Part shown: positions 56,060 through 64,000 of the stretch, piece after piece | How positions within the stretch are numbered: position 1 is the stretch's first letter | Layout of the letters: each line of letters opens with the position of its first letter | NCBI GenBank assembly: GCA_038373885.1 | Contig: JAWZYV010012511.1 | Coordinates: 152,501-216,500 of the forward strand | Reading direction: 5' to 3' | Length of the DNA stretch: 64,000 bases | Source: Cheiracanthium punctorium | Lineage: Eukaryota > Arthropoda > Arachnida > Araneae > Cheiracanthiidae | The notes under the pieces: model-generated | What the model saw: only the letters and a program-made list of their open reading frames with translations | What the model was told of the DNA's origin: nothing | Databases searched by the model: none | Translations under genes and position numbers: made by a program

Positions 56060-56395
56060 GGGCTCGTTCGAGAATTCACTGGTTGGTTAGCACCGGTGCT
56101 ACTGGTTGCTGTCATTCTTTGGTTAAGTGACGTCACGGTTGTCAACCGGTTTTGGTCATCCTCACCACATCCGATTTCAAGTCAAGAAAACAAAAATAAA
56201 CATGGGCAACACTACGCTAATAACCAGAATAACCCACCTCGCTAGCAGTGTCATTCTGTTTGCACTCTGAGCAGACAACTGCTACATGACCGAAACATTT
56301 TCCAACGCAGTTACTTCCAGAGCTCCGCCTTTTGGAACATTCTGGTCATGCACTGGTGTTATCGGTGCACAACCGATGAATTCTCGAACGTGCCC
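56060..56395. mobile_element. MITE with GGGC-CGTTCGAGAATTCA termini
   Basis: The left reads GGGCTCGTTCGAGAATTCAC and the right, reverse-complemented, GGGCACGTTCGAGAATTCAT, then GGTTG in both. The interior has the palindrome GTGACGTCAC and several CCGGTT/AACCGG words. The flanks are AT-rich and the duplication is unclear. Confidence 0.7.
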
Positions 56396-57613
56396 ATAAT
56401 AAGTAATTCTGTGTGGATGGGGGTAACAAACCTATTTCATCTCTTCATTCTCATCAACCAGAGATGAGCTCTGATAGCTGCATGTGCTTGTTCAAATTCG
56501 CCAGCCACATAATTGACAGGTGCCAGAAGCTACAGTGCGACAAGGTGAAAAAAAGTAGAGAGAAATTTGTTAATTGCTATTTTTTCCATTCATAAAAATC
56601 TAGAACATTTTAAATAGAATTCATTGCTTTGCATTTATATACTATATTTTTAATATATTTCAGTAACTGATAACACTGCCCAGCAGTTTTTTTTTTTCTA
56701 TAACTCTATAACTCATTCCCCATTTCAGGTGAATCTTATGTTAAATGAACATGACCTCCATCTTGCTCCATCACCCACTATTTTCTAGAATCACACCTTC
56801 CCCCCCTTCCCACATTTTCTTTATGGCTATGAATTGGATGGATTGGGGAAAGGATTGTTTTAACCTTTTAAATGTGTCATAACCTTGTCAGTTCATTATT
56901 AACTGTACAGTTGTTACTTTTTTAATATTTAGTCAAGTTATTTTTAACAAAGGAAAGCCTTTTTTCTTCTTTTTTTCGGGTATAATAAGTTTTGTTGTTA
57001 TCTGTACACTTAGATGCTTTTGTAATTTATTTTATATTATTACAGTCTTAGGAAATAATCTTTTTTATTGATGTAAAACTGGGAAACACTTCCTTAGATT
57101 TAATGTGAATACAACACATTTTATATCATTGGTTTAACCTTCACTACTATTCTCAATTTGTGTTTAACAACTTATGTTTTGTTTTTAACTGTAAGAGGTT
57201 CATATGTAAAATTACATGGTTCAATTTTAATTTCACACATGCATACATTAAAAATGATTTTTTCAACCTAAATTACTAATTAACACTAATTTTTTAAGGC
57301 AAGCTGGAAACTACATTAAAGCAGCTTGGGTCATAAATTAAAACAGGTTTACACATAATTTTGGTAAAATATTGCTGATTTTGAATATTCAAAGAGGAAA
57401 TTTTTCTTTCTAATTTTATCAAGGTAAATAACTGTTTCTAACATTGTGCCACATAATTTAGATGACAAAGTCATGGAATTTTTCAGTTTTATACAGGATT
57501 CCCACTGATTTATTGGCATAAAAAATAAGGGATTTCTAGGTTTGTTTGTTTGTTTTTTTTTCAAGGCCAATAATCGAAGCTACTTTCCAATGCAATTATC
57601 TTGTTACAGCTCT

Positions 57614-58264
57614 TTAACCCTCTGGAGGTCCAAGGCCAGCCAAACGGCTTTGCATACAAACAGCTAGCCAGCCGGCCAAAAGAAAGTTAAACTTCCTTCC
57701 CCTGCCTTGCAGCAGGTGGAACCTTTTAGGATTGCTGGACAATAGCTGATACAGGAGGCGCGAATACCTTCAGATGTATTTTCTCTTTTTTCTTCACACG
57801 AAAATTTCCCCAGTTATTCTTCTGCGTAGTCATCATAAACGCTGGCTTTCAATGAAGTATGGATTTTCACCACCACCTGTGGTGAATTCCCATCAGATAA
57901 TTTCTGAAAAGGGGAAGGCAACGTTCTTCAAATTTTGGCCGGATCTGGACTTCTGGATGCTCTAATTGAAAGCTCGCCCGAACATCAGAGGGTAATAATA
58001 CAGCATTTCATGTCTTTTAAAGTACTGACCCCTGCTTTCTTGCTCCCAGTATATTTTCAGGCTAGAGAGTTCAAGTTATGCACCAGAAAAATTAGAGCAC
58101 TTCAATTCTTTTGCATGGGATTTTTTTTTATATCGAAATGTCAACAACTTTAAAAATGAATGCATACATTGTACATATACTTATTTTAATACAATTTTCT
58201 TGAATAAAAAATAGATACTTTTATGATAATTTTCTTTAAAATAATACGACCTTTAAGGGATTAA
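57614..58264. mobile_element. Possible piggyBac-type non-autonomous element
   Basis: TTAACCCTCTGGAGGTC on the left and, reverse-complemented, TTAATCCCTTAAAGGTC on the right are similar, and TTAA stands at both borders as piggyBac insertion requires. The inner match is short, so this is tentative. Confidence 0.35.
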
Positions 58265-58429
58265 AGTGCACTTGAGTTAAAACAATCAATGTTTTAATCA
58301 GTTATAATTATGTTATGTATTTATCTCATATCACTCATTTTCCCTCCCACACCATCTATGATGAAAGGTAAATGAATCATGGAACAAAAGAGTACAGACC
58401 AGAGAAATAAAATACCTCCTCTCCTATAC

Positions 58430-59560
58430 CTCAGATGAGTAGAACACAGGTATTTTGAGCTCCGTTCTTTTATGGAGTTTCTCGTGTAGGTGTGCCGAAC
58501 CGGTTATGGTTCTCGGAAGGCATTAAGAGAGACTAGCTCTCTGCTCGGCGAATTCAGGCATTCGATGACTGGGGAAGCGAAAATGCTGAATGACTGGAGA
58601 AGCTGAAATGGGAACTCCGAATTATTACTTTATTTTCTTACAACTCTATTTGCAGTGTACATAGTGTAAATAGTACTTTTAGTTTGTAAATATTTTTAAT
58701 TAGTATTTTGTACTTAGTAGGATGTAAATAGTCTACAAATTGTGAATTTCAAATGTATTACTTCTTCAATGCAAATAGCTGTAGAGCAGAGTAAGTACTG
58801 GAGACTAGTGATAGATGTTTCATCGTAGCTGCCTTAACCGACAGATGAAGTTAGTTTTGGGAGTTGACAGCTTCCATCGAAAAGTTAGCCCTTCTGATGT
58901 TTTCATCAATGTTTGCTACCTTCATATTTGAGTAGCCTTATGGACTCGTCTCTCCACCATGAAAGGCCAGGGACAGACAATTTCTCTTCTCATCTTAAAA
59001 TTTCTCGTCACACATCTTTAATTATTTTCCGAACTCCCGGCCTTTTTTTGATGGGCTCTTTCCTGCCTTCGTCGGTGACTGCATTTCCTGAATGTGACCA
59101 CAGTTTCGTTGCTGTCTATTTTCAAGCTACGGTTTCCTGGTGGTGGTCGTGAGTTTTCAGCATCAGCATTTGTCACAAGGGCACACCCGCTGTCTACTCA
59201 TTAGCGGCTCTTCAAGCCTACGGGGAGATACTGGGCCTCCTGCCCTTGTAATTGGACTTTAAAAATTTCACTCGAGTCTTGCTCTGGCCTTTCAACTACT
59301 TCATTACTTCTTGAGGACTGCATGTTTTTATTATGCCTTTTCCCCGCGGACTTTCCTCTGAGATTATGCCGTGGACTTGTTTCTCCTGCCAGAAGCCATA
59401 AAGCCTATTAAAGAATTCGCTACACAAGAAGCCAATAAGGCATAGCAAGGATCTTCTGCTCAACTACTAGTCCCGATGGGGTGACTACTTCATGTCTGCC
59501 TGGCATGCTTAACAATATAAAGGGCTGTCATCTAAATAACTCATCAAATTACTGGAGTAG
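58430..59560. other. Unclassified GC-richer segment, retroelement-like
   Basis: More GC-rich than its surroundings, with LTR-like text (CTCGGAAGGC, GTAAATAGT repeats near 58670-58730) and pyrimidine-rich stretches. No recognisable protein was found in six frames, and no paired LTR is in the window. It could be a solo LTR with flanking debris or part of a host transcript. Confidence 0.3.
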
Positions 59561-59618
59561 TTTAGTCTCTTTCATGACCGGGCACTCCTTCTTTGTCTCA
59601 CCGATTTTAAGGTTCTTC

Positions 59619-59642
59619 CACACACACACACACACACACACC
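59619..59642. repeat. CA dinucleotide microsatellite
   Basis: An uninterrupted CA run of about 24 bases. Confidence 0.95.
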
Positions 59643-59687
59643 CCTTGCTAAAAAAAAAGAAAATGAAATGATAATTTAAGGCTTTTA

Positions 59688-59730
59688 CAGTGATGTAGCC
59701 AGGATTTTAATTCGGGGTGGGCTGGGTATC
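59688..59730 (+). mobile_element. hAT-type MITE terminus, one end
   Basis: CAGTGATGTAGCCAGGATTT followed by a G-rich tract resembles the CAGTGGCGTAGCCAG termini. No right end was recognised. Confidence 0.45.
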
Positions 59731-60775
59731 AAATTTAAAGCTAAAGTTCAATTGTAAGCTAAGTAAAGGGTCCCATACCTCCAACAAATAAATTTTGTGA
59801 CATGCCCTTAAATTTTAACTGAAAATTTCAATTTGTTTAATCCAGAACTAACCAAAATGTAAGCATTCATGAATACAATAAATGGCACAGCTTAGATATC
59901 ATCTCTTCTCGGAAAGTGATTTAATTTGTGTGATAACTATAAATGATATATGGTAATGACTAGATATTGTTTATATTTTGTTTAGAAGTGAAATTACAAT
60001 AATCTCTTTAGATAATGTTGTTTGTTATAACTGTATTCAAAGAAAGGGGAGGGGGCTTGAATGGGGCAGAGTTCCCTCATAAAGTAAATATCCACTGAAA
60101 AATTAGGGAATCGAAATCTTAATATATAACACAAACTTACATATTTTTTTAACGAAGAAATATAGTAAATTAGAATAAATTGCAACATTAATTTGTCGCC
60201 AATGCAAAACACCGCCAAAAAAGGGATGATATCGAAGCTGTTCACAATCAATTTTAGATAAAATACATTCAATAGAAATATAAATAAATTCAAATGCAAA
60301 TCGTCATCGTTTTAAAAAACAAAAAATGTTTTCAACTTTGCTTAGCAAACTTTGGCATGCTTTAAAAAATCCAGAAATTTGTTAAAGCAAATCGAAAAAA
60401 ATATGTATTTTTTAAATGTATTAGATATGAATTAACAGATAATTTTAAAATATTCACACATTTGCCGTGAAATTATAAAAATTTTGAAAATCAATTTGCA
60501 GCTTTAAAAAAGAGAGAGATCGGCAATAATTTTAAAAAGCGTAATCTAATGGAGTGCACAATGCAATCTAAACCAACATCAATATTTTTATATAAACACG
60601 CCAATTTTACAATTGCACTGGAACAAAATTTGCTAAAAACAAACATGTCACCGAAGATTTTTAGAAATTTCACAGAACATTTAAAACTTAAATAGCAAAG
60701 TAACTTACATTAAAGAAAACTGCATGCAAATAATTCAAGTAAATAATTAAAACTAAAAATTACTCACCATGTGCG

Positions 60776-61145
60776 AACTGATTACTCGGCATGGATCGGG
60801 TCGAGCGGGACGCGGGACTGGGCGTCAACCCCGATAGATCGGAGTTGACGGACTGGGGAGCCAGGGAGGGAGCCATTGCGAAGCCAGCGCCCTCTGCCGA
60901 ACATTTGCGATCGCTCGCTAGAGTCGAACCCATTACTCCGCGGCGTCTGTTCTGGGGAGAAAGTTTCGAATCGAAACGCGAGATCGCGCCGATTTCTTTT
61001 CGATTGCTAGCTATGGTGAAGAAACTTAAAGATCGCAACACGAGATCGCGCCAGGTATATTGTGACATCGTTAGAATATTGACGGTTTTACGCCAATCGA
61101 AGCGATCATTGGCCAATCATTTACCCATTAGTCTTGCTACTTGGG
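60776..61145. repeat. GC-rich palindromic-word block, right end of the 14.8-kb insertion
   Basis: GCGATCGC, TTCGAATCGAAACGCGA, GCGAGATCGCGCC and TTGGCCAAT words recur. It shares TTGGCCAA, TTTACCCAT and the CCCAAGTAGCAA terminus with the left block. Open frames of up to 137 codons cross the terminus into repeat R, so they are not genes. Confidence 0.65.
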
Positions 61146-61230
61146 TAAGATATTATTACGATATTAAATATTTTAATGGATGTATAATTTTATATCAGTC
61201 ATAATAGTTTGAGGTTGAAAAAATAAATAA
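61146..61230 (+). repeat. Repeat R, copy B, third segment
   Basis: TAAGATATTATTAC, then ATTAAATATTTTAATGGATG and GTCATAATAGTTTGAGGTT, matches 3457-3545 of copy A, continuing from 46312 across the insertion. Confidence 0.8.
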
Positions 61231-62401
61231 TGCGAATTTGAAGGATTTACTTATATTTTTCGTTTCATATCGTGTATACCAAACAAAACTTTATAGAATG
61301 CAATATCTTTTATAAATATAAATCTAATAAAGATATAAATTCATCGTTAATTAAGCGGACTGAATAGTTGTTTGTTATGAATAAATAAAAGGTAGGATAA
61401 ATAAAAGGAATTAATGTAATATTAAAAGCTTTTCACAAAATGCTAGTGCAGCATTTCACAATAAAAATGAAAACCTATAAAAATTGTAACGATGCTATAT
61501 TCTCCCTTCATCTGTCCCTTTTATTATTTATTCCTGGAAATACTTTTACTAAAGTCTAACCGTACTTTCTGCATTAAATTATACTACTGTATATGCTTGG
61601 GTACTCGGTTCAATGAAAGCGACATTGGACTTCATTTCCCCAAAGAATAAATCACCAAAACGATTTTTCATTTTTTTGTTTATTAAATGTGAATCTGCAA
61701 ATCATTAGCTTTGAAATAAAACAATAAGTATGTCGATACGATAGTTAAAAGTAATGTTATAATTAGTTCTAAAATGTAAGCAAACACGCGACTACTATAC
61801 AGAATATTCCACTAAATTGAATGCAGTCGAATAATCGAACTTCCTTCGTTTGTCATCGATTCGCTTGTTTACCTCGTCCGTCGTAGAACAACGTGGTAAA
61901 TGCTTTTGCGTTAACGTGTTCATTATGTTTTCGCCATCTTTATTTTAATTTAGGTTATTATTTAATCTTTTTATGCTATTTTCACAATGAAGTACCGAAT
62001 TAAGGTAATGCACTACATCTATCTGATTCATCGGGATCGGCCATCGGAAATAATCATGCTAGGCCTATTTCATTCGAACCGACAGGAACCGTGCCATTAG
62101 CACACAAGCTGTTTTGCCTGTTCTAGTGTATACTTAAATTTTTTAATTAATAATGTACACAAGATGTATTTAAAATTGTGTGTGTACTTTGATATTGATC
62201 CATAAAAATTTAAAATTCTTCCAGAACTTGAATTAAAGCTTTTTACTTTAATTTTTGAATTTTGCCTTCTTAGAAACATTTCAGACTTGCTTAAAATAGA
62301 TCAACTTTTTGGCTTTTAGCTTCAAGGAATGATTTTGGTAATATCTTTTCAAATTTCACGCCTAATTTATATTGTAAGCATGTATTTGAATCACTGCCAA
62401 T

Positions 62402-62575
62402 CAGTGGCGTAGCCAGAAATTTTTCATGCGGGGGAGTTACGACTACTTATTGCAACTCATATACATGTATATGTGTGTGGGATAACTTAGTGAAAAATAT
62501 GCATTTCGTATGGCAAAAAATTACTCATGGGGGGGGGGTTATGACCCCCTAACCCTGCCCTTGGCTACGCCACTG
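62402..62575. mobile_element. hAT-type MITE
   Basis: Ends CAGTGGCGTAGCCAGAAATT and, reverse-complemented, CAGTGGCGTAGCCAAGGGC. Flanks CTGCCAAT and CTGTCAGT agree at 6 of 8 positions, an aged 8-bp duplication. Same family as 47682-47841. Copy A of R lacks it. Confidence 0.82.
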
Positions 62576-62839
62576 CTGTCAGTAAAATAAAAATGGCTTA
62601 TGAGCTGCTCGGCAAACCTAGATGAAAGGCAAAACTATATGCGAACTCCAATACTAAAAATCTTATGAAAAAAAATGCTGTGTCCCTCAAGAATAATTAT
62701 TTCAAAGTAAGAAAAGTTTAAGTTGTGACGTACTACCCCAGTGGTAGCGATCTCCCTGAGGCTTTTTAATAACATTTAATTTTATTTACAGTTAATATGT
62801 ACACTGTATATACAAATAATTTTTTGAACGTCTACAAGG

Positions 62840-63010
62840 CCTTACCATGGCACAGTGATTATGTTACTGGGAATGGTAGACGGGCGAAGTGTGAAGGTTT
62901 CTGGTTCAGGCTCCATGGCCCGTCAGTCAGCCTAACCGTTCGCAGTTTTCTGTGGTTTTCTCCGAAACTTAGCTTAAACACGGGTTAGGAACCCTTAAAA
63001 AGACCCCCAC
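62840..63010 (+). repeat. tRNA-derived SINE
   Basis: A box TGGCACAGTGA at 62848-62858 and B-box-like GGTTCAGGCTC at 62903-62913, followed by a body with TTTTCTGTGGTTTTC and CACGGGTTAGGAACCCTTAA. It is absent from R copy A. The 3' border is approximate. Confidence 0.6.
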
Positions 63011-63329
63011 GGAAGGCACCCCACCTATAGGCATAGATCCCTCGAGCAGATAATTGGCCTTAATTCCACAACAGTACACACACTGAACATCTACCAAGTA
63101 CAAACTCCGTTTGCATTTTTCTACATTATCTGAGTCTTCATCTAGCTGCCCTCTCGATTCCAAAGTCATGTTTACTCTGGACATCAAACTACAAAATAAG
63201 GTAACACTGACCGAAAAACAGTCGTCATGATATTGAGTTATGCATAGTGATCTGACAGTAACACAGGAGGATGCTATACTGCAACGGGTTGAAGAAACGC
63301 CCAAGGAAAACACATTCACACTAGCCAAT

Positions 63330-63543
63330 GAACCGAAATAGGATAGAAACCCTCGAACGCTGGTCAGTAAATGGGTTGGCCGCCATACTCGGGGATCGCC
63401 TGCTTAGACCATATCTGTCATCTCATACCAGTGTATATTTCTGGTGGAGCTCTCTAAAGGAATCGGTATACCAAGATTTTGTGACTGCACCAACAGACAT
63501 AGTTACTCTGCATACTGCCTGTACTTCATTGGAAACTGTGTAG
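63330..63543 (+). pseudogene. Possible decayed transposase C-terminus within repeat R
   Basis: The plus strand has an open stretch whose WPPYSG...LKESVYQDFV...TAPTDIVTLHTACTSLE resembles, with damage, the SPDLTP-DFFLWG-LK-VY block and C-terminal tail of mariner/Tc3-like transposases. R copy A has only broken pieces of the same. This suggests that R includes an old DNA transposon. The similarity is by eye and weak. Confidence 0.35.
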
Positions 63544-64000
63544 TGTGTTAACTGAAAATTGTGTGAAATTGTAAACAATAATTGTGAAAATTATTTTCTA
63601 CTCTTGCTAAAAGGAAAAAAAAAACTGCAGGCATTAAAGAAGATCTAAAATTTTTGTAATACTTTGTTACATTTTTATAATGATAAATAAAAAATATGCA
63701 TTTTAAAATAATGGATACTTAAGCTTTTTCATAAGGTAAGTGCAGAAAGTTTTCATTTTCTGTTTTGGACCTCTATTTAAAGAACAAAATTATCGATCCC
63801 AATGAATTCGTTAAATTGGTGTTCAAATGTCTCATTAAAATGCAAATTTTCTGATAATTCTTTATTTAGTTGTTATTTCAATTTTTTAAATTCTCAAAAC
63901 AGTTTTTCGAACTGTGTTTAGAAATTCAAAATATTCTAGGTGCTTGAAATTTTGTTGAAACTTACTATATTTGGATTAAAAGATCATTCATGAATGTTCA

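Larger units (their letters stand above)
46313..61145. mobile_element. 14.8-kb insertion bounded by CCCAAGTAGCAA inverted termini
   Basis: The left end is CCCAAGTAGCAAAATATCG and the reverse-complemented right end CCCAAGTAGCAAGACTAATG; 12 bases match exactly. TA flanks both (46311-46312, 61146-61147). Repeat R reads continuously across the two outer sides, as it does in copy A at about 3465, so the interval entered as one unit or grew from one. Both ends carry GC-rich, word-repeat sequence. No transposase of its own was recognised. Alternatives are a small MITE enlarged by later insertions, or recombination between two MITE copies. Confidence 0.65.
61890..64000 (+). repeat. Repeat R, copy B, distal part
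   Basis: Aligns with 7339-8234 and 13300-14050 of copy A, same orientation, up to the window edge. Copy-specific insertions are a hAT MITE (62402-62575) and a SINE (62840-63010). The spacing from the third R segment to this part is shorter than in copy A, because copy A holds the element at 3848-5871 and other material. Confidence 0.75.

Noticed and set aside
60791..61204. 137-codon open frame in the GC-rich right end of the 14.8-kb insertion
   Set aside because: It runs through the transposon terminus and TA duplication into repeat R, and an equally long frame exists on the other strand; GC content explains both.

Overview
The window is nuclear DNA from a repeat-rich animal, most likely an arthropod and perhaps a chelicerate such as a spider. 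That placement is inference. It rests on AT-richness, the absence of operons, and the mix of repeats: Ty3/Gypsy, Gypsy with a SCAN-like Gag, BEL/Pao, Copia, a Jockey-type LINE, Tc1/mariner, pogo-like, hAT and tRNA-derived SINEs. I found no convincing host gene. Nearly everything that can be explained is transposable-element DNA, much of it nested, and many insertions can be proven from terminal repeats plus target-site duplications (TSDs).

Left part (1-17.6 kb). A decayed Tc1 tail abuts a long old repeat, called here R (copy A, from about 3.06 to 14.05 kb). R copy A is interrupted by a 2-kb element with terminal inverted repeats (TIRs) of about 90 bp (3848-5871), a pogo-like MITE (7069-7249) and a 5.06-kb hAT element (8235-13291). 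The hAT element has an exact 8-bp TSD and keeps only the first exon of its transposase gene. A poly(A) retroposon (14541-14881) and a long inverted-repeat element (16242-17311) follow.

Central stack (17.7-41 kb). A complete Gypsy element (17678-22804) has LTRs that I read as identical, a 4-bp TSD and one uninterrupted Gag-Pol frame, so it is the only candidate here for a currently active transposon. Next to it is a Copia remnant with a half-tRNA-iMet primer site. It is interrupted by a SCAN-type Gypsy element, which carries a TA-flanked MITE and is itself cut by a BEL/Pao element on the minus strand. The BEL 3' LTR is split by a 7.1-kb hAT element (26851-33957; TSD GATACAAT). The BEL gag is split by a 5'-truncated Jockey-like LINE.

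Right part (41-64 kb). This holds further Tc1/mariner remnants and R copy B (44.2 kb to the window end). R copy B is interrupted by a 1.7-kb element packed with AAGCTT words (44516-46222) and by an apparently single 14.8-kb insertion bounded by TA and CCCAAGTAGCAA termini (46313-61145). Inside the latter are a Tc1 pseudogene carrying its own nested element, hAT and pogo-like MITEs, and SINEs.

The most unusual material is a group of non-autonomous, mostly TA-flanked elements with CCCA-type or ACAC-type ends. Their flanks are built from many copies of one short palindromic word, and the word differs from element to element. Apart from the intact Gypsy, no coding region looks functional. Stretches not listed are AT-rich DNA in which I see nothing I can support.
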